Below, one piece after another: positions 45,377-54,422 of a DNA stretch of 64,000 bases (positions are counted from its first letter, which is position 1; each line of letters begins with the position of its first letter). A program made the position numbers and the translations under genes. The notes under the pieces were generated by a model, which saw only the letters and a list, made by a program, of their open reading frames with translations, had not been told where the DNA came from and did not search any database. This DNA is from Clostridia bacterium (GTDB taxonomy: Bacteria > Bacillota > Clostridia > Oscillospirales > CAG-272): the NCBI GenBank assembly GCA_017416185.1, contig JAFQDF010000021.1, positions 1-64,000 on the forward strand, read 5' to 3'.

Positions 45377-45602
45377 ATAATAGAAAATAAAAGCTTTGAG
45401 TTTTCGGTAAGGGCAGTCAAAACTCGATTTCAGGGCGAAAATGAACATAGCTTTAAAAGAAGCCAATGAAACCCATTATTGGTTACGGCTTTTACACAGA
45501 ACCGATTATATAGATGATAAACAATTCACAAGTATGGAAACGGATATAAAAGAGCTTATCGCAATTTTGACAGCGATATGTAAAACATCGGAAGAAAACT
45601 GA
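45377..45602 (+). pseudogene. Four-helix-bundle (23S rRNA IVP-like) protein, internally deleted
   Basis: The N-terminal codons read NIIENKSFEFSVRAVK in one frame, matching the usual start of the four-helix-bundle/IVP family (NKSFEFA-like). After a jump of frame, the family's C-terminal half follows: DFRAKMNIALKEANETHYW, then LRLLHRTDYIDDKQF and ELIAILTAICKTS, ending at 45602. About 35-40 codons of the middle (the usual YVLSKQLLRSGTSIGAN region) are missing, which breaks the frame; I also see no good start codon. An in-frame ATG at 45441 could still give a 53-residue fragment. It lies between inverted heptad repeats. Confidence 0.8.
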
Positions 45603-45618
45603 TTTTTGATTAAAAGAA

Positions 45619-45679
45619 GATTTTCGCCAAAGCGAAAATCCTCATAAATTTTACATTTTGCACTTTGCATTTTGCATTC
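45619..45679. repeat. Hairpin plus heptad arm, right end of IVP element
   Basis: The perfect hairpin GATTTTCGC / GCGAAAATC (45619-45627, 45632-45640) is followed by CTCATAAATT and heptads of type TTTTGCA / CTTTGCA (45651-45679). It is a mirror image of the left end. The same hairpin occurs at 4861-4882 in the leu operon array. Confidence 0.8.
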
Positions 45680-45710
45680 TATAAAAATAAACTCTCAGGA
45701 GGAAAAATAT

Positions 45711-48700
45711 ATGAAAAAGCTTATAAGTATTTTACTTGCGGCAGTAATGCTCATCGGTATGATACCCTTTTCCGCTTTTGCGGCAGACGGTATTACGTAT
45801 ATCGATGCAGACGGAAATCAGCAGACCTGCACCGACTATAAGGTCTATGCAGGCGAAGCTACCCTTTCCGAGGGGTGGTGGCTGGTGAGGGGAAGCCTCA
45901 CTACAGACACCCGTATATCGGTAAGCGGCAGCTGTAATATCATCCTCGCAGATAACGCCGTTCTTACGGCGAACGCAGGTATTGCAGTAAACTCGGGAAA
46001 CAGCCTTACGATCTATGCCGTATCGGCAGATCCGAGCAAGCAAGGAAAGCTCGTTGCCGGTGCCGGCGAAAACCAGGCGGCTATCGGCGGCAACAACCAA
46101 AACGGTGCGGGGGTCATCACAATAAACGGCGGTAACATAACCGTACAGGCCAGCAGTACAGGTGCAGGCATCGGCGGTGGTAAAGAGGGCAACGGCGGAA
46201 CCATTACCATAAACGGAGGTACCGTTACATCTAACGCTAATAGTCACGCTGCTGCTATCGGCGGAGGCTGGCGAGGCAACAGCGGTACCATAACCATAAA
46301 CGGCGGTACGGTCGTTGCAACGATTTCTTTATACGGCTCTGCTATCGGCGGCGGAGGCGACGGGGGCAACGGTGAGAGCATCACCATAAACGGCGGTAAT
46401 ATAACTGCACGATCCGACGGCTCAGGCTCAGGCATCGGCGGCGGTAAGGAAGGATCCGGCGGAACCATAACCGTAACCGGAGGCAACGTAACTGCTACAG
46501 CTACGTTTGAATGGGCGGGAGCCGCAATAGGCGGAGGTTACATGGGTTCCTGCGGTAATATAACCATATCCGGCGGCAGGGTAAATGCGTCGGGCGCTAC
46601 ATCGTTATGGGCCAGTGCAGCTATCGGCAGCGGCCCTGCCAAATCAGACACGACGCCGGGTAACGTTAATATTACGGGCGGTATCGTTATTGCAAGCTCG
46701 GGAGCCGACGCTGAACCTATCGGCAAGAGTGGAAAAGGCTCTGAGGTAACGACCTCTATCACCGGAGGTATAGTATTTCAGAACGGGAACGGCGCGCTTT
46801 ACCGGGACAAATATTTCCTTTACGAGGATCTGACGGTCAACAAGGACAATACCCTGACAATAGGTGCAGATCAGACTCTCTTTATCGAAAAGGGTGTTAC
46901 CCTTGACGTTCAAGGCAATATAGTCAACAACGGAAGGATCACAAATTACGGTCTTATCAAAGGAAACACAAGCGATCTTATCGGTACCGAGATGGGTGAT
47001 TACGGTATCACCTTTTGGCCCGCTGAGCTGACTACCGATAAATACGATGTCAACGACGACGGAGCAAAGGATTCCGTATATGAGATAAGTGACGAAGGTC
47101 AGCTCTATTGGTTTGCGGCACTCGTAAACGGTACTCTCCCCAATGAATTGAAAAATCCAAGGGCAAACGCCGTTCTCACCAACGACATTACCGTAAACAG
47201 CAAGGTAATAGATGAAAACGGCGAGCTTATCGGAGACGGCTCGAATCTCTTTGAATGGACACCCATTGATGAGTTCAGAGGCATCTTTGACGGACGGGGC
47301 TATGATATCAAGGGATTATACTATAATGATCCAAACCATAATAAGATAGGTCTGTTCAAATATACCCACTCGGGAAGCGTTATCCGCAATCTCGGTGTTA
47401 CCGATTCTTACTTTTGCGGTAACCAAAGCGTAGGAGCTATAGCGGGACAGAGCTCAAGCACCGTATATAACTGTCACAGCAACTCAACCGTTGTCTCCGG
47501 CATAGGCGGAGGTGCGGGCGGTATCGCGGGTTATCAGGCCACGGGAAAGATATACCGCTGCTATAACACGGGGCTGGTGACCGGATGGTACCACTTAGGC
47601 GGTATTGCAGGCAGCAACTACCGTACTGAGATCACTGATTGCTATAACAGCGGCAGTGTTGTGGGAACGACCGCGAATTATGAATCAGATGCAGGCGGCA
47701 TCGTAGGTTATCACAACAAGTCCGGCGTGCAGAACTGCTATAACATCGGAAGTGTTGAAGGATATCATAACGTTGCGCAGATAGCAGCTTACAGATATAA
47801 CAGTCCTACGGTCGATAACTGCTACTACCTCTCGGATACCGAAACGGCGGAAGGCGGCAGAACTGCAGAGCAGTTTGCTTCGGGTGAGATGACCTGGATC
47901 CTTAACGGTGAAAGCCATAACGGAAGCTGGAAGCAGACCTTAGGCGAGGACGCTTATCCCGTTTTTGAAGGAGATACCGTATATTACGGTAAGCTCTGTT
48001 CAACCGGTGAAGCTATAGGCTACACCAACGAAAAAGCGTATAACACCGAGGAACACTACAGCGAAGACGGCTACTGCGAGATATGCGGCTTACAGCCCGC
48101 ACTCTTGGCAGAAGACGGATATTACGAGATATACAACAAGGGTCAGCTCTACTGGTTTGCCGACTTTATAAACCGTTACGTTTACGACGACGGCGTTGCA
48201 AGAGTCAACGGCAGACTTATGGCTGATATCGTTATAAACGACGTACCCTTTGATACCGAGGGAGTTACCTTTGAAGAGTGGACTCCCATCGGCTATGACT
48301 TTTACAATTTCAGATACGGCGGTACCTTTGACGGCAACGGCCACACCGTATCCGGTCTCTATATTGACCGCGACGAATATTATACCGGCTTTATCGGAGT
48401 ACTGGGCGAGGGCGGTATCATAAAAGACCTCGGTATAATCAATTCCTATATCAACGGTGGAAACTCGGTGGGCGGTATTGCAGGTATCTCTGCATCCGAG
48501 ATCACAAACTGCTTCGTTATTAATACCGACGTCAGCGGCGTCAGCGGTGTCGGCGGTATCGTCGGTGCGCGTACCAATATGAATGACAGCTGGGCTTCGA
48601 TAAACAACTGCTTCAGTATGGCAAACGCCGTAACCGACAGCGGTGAGGCAGGCGGAGTCACCAGCGGTAACTGTCCCGAGGGCAGCTATTATCTTGCAGA

Positions 48701-51371
48701 TACCGAAAACGATAACGGCGCAAAAACCTCTGAACAGTTTGAGTCGGGAGAGGTTGCTTACCTTCTGGGCGAAAGCTGGGGACAGAGCATCGGAACAGAC
48801 CCTTACCCCGTGCTTGGCGGTGCAACCGTTTACGCAGGCTACGACTGCGGTAATACGAATATGTATTACTCCAACACTCCTCTTTTAAGTGAAGAGGACA
48901 GCTATCACGTTCCCTCTGAGTGGACGGCGGTAGAGGGTGAAGCTTATCATATCAGATACGTTTGTACACGCGAGGTATGTGAGATGTATAACGTCACCGA
49001 AACTCAGCCCTGCTCAGGACACGAGGCAGATTGTCAGAACAGACAATATTGTACCACCTGCGGCAACTCCTTCGGTGATTACGATATGAACAACCATACA
49101 AGCGAGGAGACCTATTACCTCTACGACGAGGAAACGGGAACTCATACTTTATATCACGTATGTTGTGACAGCGAGATGATCACCGAGCCTCACGATTTTG
49201 CTGAATATGATTTTAACGATACCGAGCATTGGCTTGTATGCGTATGCGGTGCGTGCGACAGCACTACCGAAGCCCACAGCTTTGATGCAGAAGGCTTCTG
49301 CGTAATATGCGGCGGCTACGAGCCTGCTTATCTCGATGAAGAAAACTACCGTTACGAAATTTCCAAGGCGGGACATCTCTTCTGGTTTGCAAGAAGCGTT
49401 AACACCTGGAACACCGTGACCGGTGACGCAGTGCTTACAGCCGACATCGACCTTAACCCCGGCTATACATTTGCTCAGGACGGAAGCTACTCCGCAGAGG
49501 ACACCGCAGGCGAGCTTCGCAGCTGGACTCCCATCGGCAAAGGCTATGCTTATTATACAGGCACCTTTGACGGTCGCAACCATACGGTAAGCGGTCTTTA
49601 TATAAACGACCCCGAGGCTGATATGGCAGGACTTTTCGGCAATACGATGTATAACTACCCCATCTCCAACATCAAGCTCACCAACGGTTATTTAAGAGCA
49701 GACGGTGAAGTTGGCTCGCTTATTGCCAATGCCGAAAGTGTGATCACCAACTGTCACTCGGATCTGACCGTAGTGGGATCAGGAGATATGGGGGGGCTTG
49801 TGGGTTACCTTATAGGCGGCGGTATCTACAAGTCAAGCAATACAGGTGACGTGACCTTCTATCACTCCGGCAGCGCCACCGGCGGTATCGTCGGCAGTAT
49901 GTACTCCGGTGAGGTAGTCAACTGTATCAATACCGGACATATTATAGGCACTATCAATACGGCGGGTATTGCAGGAAACAGTGACGGCAACCCCGTAGCC
50001 AACTGTCTTAACCTCGGTATAGTTGAATCAGGCTACTTTTCAACGAAAAACCAGATAGCACAAGACTTTACCAACAGCTATTATCTTGCGATCGAAGCCA
50101 ACGACAAAGGCGGCAGAACTGCAGAGCAGTTAGCAAGCGGTGAGATTACATATCTTCTCCAGTCGGCTCAGTCCGAGGAGGACGTTTACGACGAGGAGAC
50201 CTGGGAGTATATAGGAACCGTGATCCCCACCGTTTGGACACAGACCATAGGTACAGACGAATATCCCACTCTCAACGCAGAGGGCGATATCGTATACCGT
50301 AATATCATAAACGGCTGTTGTGAAGATAATTACGTATACGAGTATTCCAATACCGAAAAGGAGCCTGTGACCGGACATATCTATATTGACGGCGTATGCG
50401 CCTGCGGTGCGGCTCAGCCCACCGACGGTCAGCAGGTGGTTATCGGTGATTACACCTACACCTATTACACCGATCACGCAACAGGCGCACCCGAGGGTTG
50501 GAACGCAGTAGTAAACGACAAGACTCTGAGTTCCTACGGTGCAATAGAAGCAGAGGTCAACGGACTTCCCGTAACACAGCTCTATAAGACCTTTGCAGGC
50601 TGTACCAATATGACCGAGGCTCCCGCAATTCCCGAGGGTGTAAAGGTGCTTTACAATACCTTTAAGAATTGTGCGGCTCTCACATCTGCTCCCGCGATAC
50701 CTGAAGGAGTAGAGAATATGACCTACGCATTCTGGGGCTGCAGCTCTCTTACAGAGGCTCCCGAGCTTCCCGAAAGCGTTAAGATACTTAAGGGTACCTT
50801 CTATAAGTGTACTGCTCTTACCTCCGTTCCCGAGTTTATCGGCATCGAGGATCTGACACAGGCGTTTGACGGCTGTACCAACCTCACGGGTGAGGTAACA
50901 CTTGCTACCGACAACGCGGCAAAGGCGTTCAGAGGAACTAACGTCACAAGCGTTAAGATAACAAAGGACGTAACTGAGATAGCACAGGGAACCTTTGACG
51001 GATGTAACATCACCGACATCACTTACGAAGGAACAGGCGCTGAGTTTGCGGCTCTGACTATCGGCAGCTACAACGGCAGCTTCAGAAAGGCAAGCGTAAA
51101 GGTAACCCTTGCAGATACTCCTTCGATCGCATCCGACGGTAAACGCACGTATATCTGCGACCTTGAAAATATCAAAGATCTCTACATAGGCAAGGGAACT
51201 CACTCCACCTACAGAGAGGTCAAGAACAACCTCTGCTACGGTATGACAAGCGCAAAGTTAGGTGACAGCAACATCTACACCTACGGTGCAGTTCTCCCTG
51301 CAGGTGAATATACGCTCTACGTAAGATACGTTGACGGAAGCTACGCTTGTGTTAATTTTACGGTAGAATAA
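45711..51371 (+). CDS. Very large secreted multi-repeat surface protein
   Basis: 1886 residues, start behind AGGAGG. A Sec signal peptide ends at SAFA. Region 1 (about 40-400) is a Gly-rich beta-helix with repeats of the form ITINGGTVTA..AAIGGG. Region 2 (about 440-1560) contains several GLUG-type blocks (for example GGIAGYQATGKIYRCYNTG and GGIVGSMYSGEVVNCINTG), each opened by a FDGRGYDIKGLYY-like strand and closed by a GGRTAEQFASGEM motif, plus short CxxC-bearing linkers (YCEICGL, CVICGGYEPAY). Region 3 (about 1620-1790) has BspA-like leucine-rich repeats (FAGCTNMTEAPAIPEGV, then FKNCAALTSAPAIPEGV). No LPXTG, SLH or other anchor is visible at the end (VNFTVE). An adhesion or glycan-binding role is inferred. 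Confidence 0.88.
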   Translation: MKKLISILLAAVMLIGMIPFSAFAADGITYIDADGNQQTCTDYKVYAGEATLSEGWWLVRGSLTTDTRISVSGSCNIILADNAVLTANAGIAVNSGNSLTIYAVSADPSKQGKLVAGAGENQAAIGGNNQNGAGVITINGGNITVQASSTGAGIGGGKEGNGGTITINGGTVTSNANSHAAAIGGGWRGNSGTITINGGTVVATISLYGSAIGGGGDGGNGESITINGGNITARSDGSGSGIGGGKEGSGGTITVTGGNVTATATFEWAGAAIGGGYMGSCGNITISGGRVNASGATSLWASAAIGSGPAKSDTTPGNVNITGGIVIASSGADAEPIGKSGKGSEVTTSITGGIVFQNGNGALYRDKYFLYEDLTVNKDNTLTIGADQTLFIEKGVTLDVQGNIVNNGRITNYGLIKGNTSDLIGTEMGDYGITFWPAELTTDKYDVNDDGAKDSVYEISDEGQLYWFAALVNGTLPNELKNPRANAVLTNDITVNSKVIDENGELIGDGSNLFEWTPIDEFRGIFDGRGYDIKGLYYNDPNHNKIGLFKYTHSGSVIRNLGVTDSYFCGNQSVGAIAGQSSSTVYNCHSNSTVVSGIGGGAGGIAGYQATGKIYRCYNTGLVTGWYHLGGIAGSNYRTEITDCYNSGSVVGTTANYESDAGGIVGYHNKSGVQNCYNIGSVEGYHNVAQIAAYRYNSPTVDNCYYLSDTETAEGGRTAEQFASGEMTWILNGESHNGSWKQTLGEDAYPVFEGDTVYYGKLCSTGEAIGYTNEKAYNTEEHYSEDGYCEICGLQPALLAEDGYYEIYNKGQLYWFADFINRYVYDDGVARVNGRLMADIVINDVPFDTEGVTFEEWTPIGYDFYNFRYGGTFDGNGHTVSGLYIDRDEYYTGFIGVLGEGGIIKDLGIINSYINGGNSVGGIAGISASEITNCFVINTDVSGVSGVGGIVGARTNMNDSWASINNCFSMANAVTDSGEAGGVTSGNCPEGSYYLADTENDNGAKTSEQFESGEVAYLLGESWGQSIGTDPYPVLGGATVYAGYDCGNTNMYYSNTPLLSEEDSYHVPSEWTAVEGEAYHIRYVCTREVCEMYNVTETQPCSGHEADCQNRQYCTTCGNSFGDYDMNNHTSEETYYLYDEETGTHTLYHVCCDSEMITEPHDFAEYDFNDTEHWLVCVCGACDSTTEAHSFDAEGFCVICGGYEPAYLDEENYRYEISKAGHLFWFARSVNTWNTVTGDAVLTADIDLNPGYTFAQDGSYSAEDTAGELRSWTPIGKGYAYYTGTFDGRNHTVSGLYINDPEADMAGLFGNTMYNYPISNIKLTNGYLRADGEVGSLIANAESVITNCHSDLTVVGSGDMGGLVGYLIGGGIYKSSNTGDVTFYHSGSATGGIVGSMYSGEVVNCINTGHIIGTINTAGIAGNSDGNPVANCLNLGIVESGYFSTKNQIAQDFTNSYYLAIEANDKGGRTAEQLASGEITYLLQSAQSEEDVYDEETWEYIGTVIPTVWTQTIGTDEYPTLNAEGDIVYRNIINGCCEDNYVYEYSNTEKEPVTGHIYIDGVCACGAAQPTDGQQVVIGDYTYTYYTDHATGAPEGWNAVVNDKTLSSYGAIEAEVNGLPVTQLYKTFAGCTNMTEAPAIPEGVKVLYNTFKNCAALTSAPAIPEGVENMTYAFWGCSSLTEAPELPESVKILKGTFYKCTALTSVPEFIGIEDLTQAFDGCTNLTGEVTLATDNAAKAFRGTNVTSVKITKDVTEIAQGTFDGCNITDITYEGTGAEFAALTIGSYNGSFRKASVKVTLADTPSIASDGKRTYICDLENIKDLYIGKGTHSTYREVKNNLCYGMTSAKLGDSNIYTYGAVLPAGEYTLYVRYVDGSYACVNFTVE

Positions 51372-51391
51372 ACAAACAAATAACAAAAAAG

Positions 51392-51420
51392 CTCCTCAGG
51401 CAACGCCTGAGGAGTTTTTT
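51392..51420. terminator. Bidirectional terminator between the surface protein gene and queA
   Basis: 10-bp stem CTCCTCAGGC / GCCTGAGGAG (51392-51401, 51405-51414) with a T-run on the plus side and an A-run on the other, so it works on both strands. Confidence 0.92.
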
Positions 51421-51421
51421 C

Positions 51422-51532
51422 AGTGTATAAACATTGCATCTCTGAAGTTTACGGGATATGAGGGTCCCATCGGGGGTTCCCCCGAAAACGAAGTTTTTGG
51501 GGGCTTAGTGTATAAACATCGCATCTCCGAAG
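51422..51532. mobile_element. 59-bp G-run element with duplicated queA 3' end
   Basis: The last 26 bases of queA (51507-51532) are repeated at 51422-51447 with two differences; read on the minus strand, both copies encode a DAMFIH ending and a stop (TAA versus TGA). Between them, 51448-51506, lies a G-run hairpin unit (CGGGGGTTCCCCCG then TTTTTGGGGGCTT) very like the one in the miaA start. Confidence 0.7.
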
Positions 51533-52554
51533 CTGAAGAAACGGTACTCGTTTTTTATAGCCTCTTCATAAGCATTAAGCATTATTTCTCTCGATGAAAA
51601 AGCGGATACAAGCATAAGAAGTGTGCTTTCGGGAAGATGGAAGTTGGTTATAAGTGCATCTACTGCCTTAAACTTATATCCGGGATAGATAAATATTCCC
51701 GTATCCCCCGAGATAGCCTGAATCTTTCCGTCCTCGGTCGCCACGCTCTCAATGGTACGGCAGGAGGTGGTTCCTACACAGATAAGTCTGCCTTTACGGT
51801 TGTTTATGATATCAGCGCTCTCCTGAGATACGCTTATATACTCGCTGTGCATTATGTGGTCGGCAAGAGCATCCTCCTTTACGGGACGGAAGGTGCCAAG
51901 ACCTACGTGAAGCATAACGGGTGCTATCCGAACACCCTTTGCCTTTATCGCCTCAAGCAGTTCAGGGGTAAAGTGCAGACCTGCGGTGGGAGCGGCGGCA
52001 GAGCCGCGTTCGTTTGCATACACGGTCTGATATCTGTCCTTGTCCTCTAACTTTTCGGTAATATAGGGTGGCAGAGGCATATGTCCAATCTCGTCGAATA
52101 CTGAGTAAAGGTTGTCGCCCTCATATTCAAATTTAACTATACGGTTTCCGTCCTCTATAACATCGGTCACCGTTGCACGAAGAAGGCCGTCTGCGAATAT
52201 AATGACAGTACCCGGCTTTGCACGTCGACCCGGACGGCAAAGCACCTCCCAGGTATCAAGCCCTCTACTGCGAAGCAGCAATACCTCCATATCAATGCCG
52301 CTGTCCTCCTTAACTCCGTAGAGACGGGCGGGGATGACCTTGGAATCGTTGATGACAAGCACGTCACCCTCCTCGAGATAGTCGATTATATCGCGGAATA
52401 TCTTATGCTCAAGCTCACCCGTTTCCCTGGAAACGCACATAAGCTTGGAGGAATCACGTACCGCAAGAGGGGTCTGGGCGATACGCTCGGGAGGCAGGTC
52501 ATAGTAAAAATCCTGCTTTGTCAGATTGGTTTCGGGTAAAGTGTTTTTGATCAT
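51505..52554 (-). CDS. queA: S-adenosylmethionine:tRNA ribosyltransferase-isomerase
   Basis: Builds epoxyqueuosine on tRNA from preQ1. 349 residues, with [15 protein letters not shown] near the start, the central [19 protein letters not shown] and [10 protein letters not shown] typical of QueA, and the [16 protein letters not shown] tail. Start has GGAG seven bases upstream. It is divergent from dapA with only 28 bases between start codons. No tgt is adjacent. The terminal codons are duplicated downstream around a small element; the gene itself is intact. Confidence 0.95.
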   Translation of the reverse strand: MIKNTLPETNLTKQDFYYDLPPERIAQTPLAVRDSSKLMCVSRETGELEHKIFRDIIDYLEEGDVLVINDSKVIPARLYGVKEDSGIDMEVLLLRSRGLDTWEVLCRPGRRAKPGTVIIFADGLLRATVTDVIEDGNRIVKFEYEGDNLYSVFDEIGHMPLPPYITEKLEDKDRYQTVYANERGSAAAPTAGLHFTPELLEAIKAKGVRIAPVMLHVGLGTFRPVKEDALADHIMHSEYISVSQESADIINNRKGRLICVGTTSCRTIESVATEDGKIQAISGDTGIFIYPGYKFKAVDALITNFHLPESTLLMLVSAFSSREIMLNAYEEAIKNEYRFFSFGDAMFIH

Positions 52555-52582
52555 TTTAAACTCCAGTTCAGAGGTTATTTAT

Positions 52583-53473
52583 ATGAATAAAAAAGTTATT
52601 TTCAAGGGGGCGGCAACAGCCGTCGTAACACCCTTTAACGATATGGGAGAGGTAGACTACGCAGAGCTTACCCGCATACTTGAGTTTCAGATACTCGAGG
52701 GTATTGACGCACTGGTACTGTGCGGAACAACGGGTGAAGCTCCCACCCTTACCGACATTGAGCATCAGCGGATGATCTCACATGCAGCAGAAGTGATAAA
52801 CAAACGCGTTCCTCTCATCTGCGGAACAGGCTCCAACGATACGGCTCACGCCGTTATGATGTCAAAGTGCGCCAAGGAAAACGGTGCCGACGGACTTCTT
52901 TTGGTCACGCCATACTATAACAGAACTACAAATGAGGGGCTTGTGAAAAGCTATCTCAAAATAGCGGACTCTGTAGATCTGCCTATGATAATATACAATG
53001 TTCCCGGAAGAACAACGGTGGATATTCCCGTAGAGGTCTACAGGAGCTTGTCGGGGCATCCGAACTTAGTGGGTGTAAAGGAAGCAAGCGGCTCTATCGG
53101 AAAATTTGCACGGCTCTGCTATGAGATGAAGGATGATTTCTCGGTCTACACGGGCAACGACGATAACCTTATCTCCACCCTTGCGGTAGGAGGAGCAGGG
53201 GTCATATCGGTCACCTCAAATATAGTTCCGAAATACATACACGATATATGTCAAAAATGGTTTGAACGTGATTATGACAGTGCAAGAGATATGCATCTGG
53301 CTCTGTGTGAATTAAACTCACTTCTCTTCTCCGAGGTCAACCCCATCCCCGTAAAGGCGGCAATGAATATGCTGGGCTTTAAGGCGGGAGGCTTGCGTTT
53401 GCCTTTAGTTGAAATGACAAACTCCGGTAAAGAGAAATTAAAAAAGGAACTCAAAAAACTTAATATAATTTAA
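52583..53473 (+). CDS. dapA: 4-hydroxy-tetrahydrodipicolinate synthase
   Basis: Condenses pyruvate and aspartate semialdehyde in lysine/diaminopimelate synthesis. The class I aldolase barrel shows ATAVVTPFNDMGEVDY at the N-terminus, CGTTGEAPTLT for substrate binding, the catalytic Tyr in PYYNRTTNEG and YNVPGRTTVDI, and the Schiff-base lysine in VGVKEASGS. 296 residues from MNKKVIFKG. Its promoter must lie inside the queA coding start, since the two start codons are 28 bases apart. Other NAL-family lyases are possible, but motif fit to DapA is full. Confidence 0.94.
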   Translation: MNKKVIFKGAATAVVTPFNDMGEVDYAELTRILEFQILEGIDALVLCGTTGEAPTLTDIEHQRMISHAAEVINKRVPLICGTGSNDTAHAVMMSKCAKENGADGLLLVTPYYNRTTNEGLVKSYLKIADSVDLPMIIYNVPGRTTVDIPVEVYRSLSGHPNLVGVKEASGSIGKFARLCYEMKDDFSVYTGNDDNLISTLAVGGAGVISVTSNIVPKYIHDICQKWFERDYDSARDMHLALCELNSLLFSEVNPIPVKAAMNMLGFKAGGLRLPLVEMTNSGKEKLKKELKKLNII

Positions 53474-53477
53474 CGGG

Positions 53478-53541
53478 GATTTCTGCACTACTGTGCAGAA
53501 ATCTACCTTAATTTTGAATTTTGCATTTTGAATTTTGCATT
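53478..53541. repeat. Hairpin plus heptad element between dapA and rsmI
   Basis: The 11-bp hairpin GATTTCTGCAC / GTGCAGAAATC (53478-53488, 53493-53503) is joined by TACCTTAA to heptads of type TTTTGCA / TTTTGAA (53511-53540). The heptads start at the rsmI stop codon (TGAATGC on the minus strand), and the hairpin can terminate dapA. Confidence 0.75.
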
Positions 53542-54422
53542 CATATAGTCTTCTTATATATCTCATTCTTCGGAACGCCGCGGTCTTTTGCTACCTGCTT
53601 TATGGCATCCATCTTTTTCATATCCTGAGATATGTAGTATTCTATATGTTCTTCTACGCTCATATTCTGCCAGAAAGCGCCGGACTCGGTTTTTGTTGCT
53701 CCTTCAAGCACAAGCACATACTCTCCTCTGGGATCGTTTTGAGCGTAATACTCCACTGCCTCGGCAAGGGTAGTACGCATAACCTCTTCGTTTAGCTTGG
53801 TAAGCTCACGGCAGAGAGCGATACGGCGGTCCGCACCGAAATATTCAAGAAGATCGTCTAAGGTATTCTTAAGCTTATGAGGTGCTTCGTATAAAACGAG
53901 AGTACGTTTTTCGGCGGATAACTCCGAAAGCATCTCCTTACGCTCTCTGCCCTTGACAGGCAGAAAGCCCTCAAAGGCAAAGCGGCGGGTGTTCATACCG
54001 GAAAGGGTAAGGGCAACTATAACGGCGGCTGCTCCCGGAACGCTTGTGACCTTTATCCCCGCCTCGATACAATCACGGACGATATCCTCACCGGGATCGC
54101 TTATTGCAGGAGTTCCGGCGTCGGTAACAAGAGCACAGCTCTGTCCCTCCGAAAGCCTTTTTAAAATATGCTCGCCGCTTGACTTTTTGTTATGCTCGTA
54201 ATAGGAGACCATCGACTTGGAAATACCGAGAGCAGACAAGAGCTTGCCCGTATTACGGGTATCCTCCGCGGCGATAAAATCAACCTCTGAAAGCACCTTA
54301 TACGCTCGGTCCGAAAGGTCGGCGAGATTACCTATAGGTGTGGCTACAAGATAGAGAGTGCCGCCCTCTATACGGTTCTTTTCATTTGATACTGAACTCA
54401 CTTGGGAACTCTCCCTTCTCAT
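53541..54422 (-). CDS. rsmI: 16S rRNA (cytidine-1402-2'-O)-methyltransferase
   Basis: SAM-dependent tetrapyrrole-methylase-fold enzyme that modifies C1402 of 16S rRNA. The N-terminal LYLVATPIGNLADLSDRA and later ALVTDAGTPAISDPG and TSVPGAAAVIVAL are diagnostic. Up to 293 residues if the ATG at 54422 is used; a GTG at 54401 is an alternative, since both lie inside the end of the upstream gene and the family starts near LYLVAT. It follows the trmN6-like gene, as in B. subtilis. Confidence 0.93.
   Translation of the reverse strand: MRRESSQVSSVSNEKNRIEGGTLYLVATPIGNLADLSDRAYKVLSEVDFIAAEDTRNTGKLLSALGISKSMVSYYEHNKKSSGEHILKRLSEGQSCALVTDAGTPAISDPGEDIVRDCIEAGIKVTSVPGAAAVIVALTLSGMNTRRFAFEGFLPVKGRERKEMLSELSAEKRTLVLYEAPHKLKNTLDDLLEYFGADRRIALCRELTKLNEEVMRTTLAEAVEYYAQNDPRGEYVLVLEGATKTESGAFWQNMSVEEHIEYYISQDMKKMDAIKQVAKDRGVPKNEIYKKTI

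Noticed and set aside
50130..51203. 357-codon minus-strand frame opposite the large surface protein
   Set aside because: Antisense shadow in a repeat-rich gene; low-complexity Cys/Ser composition.
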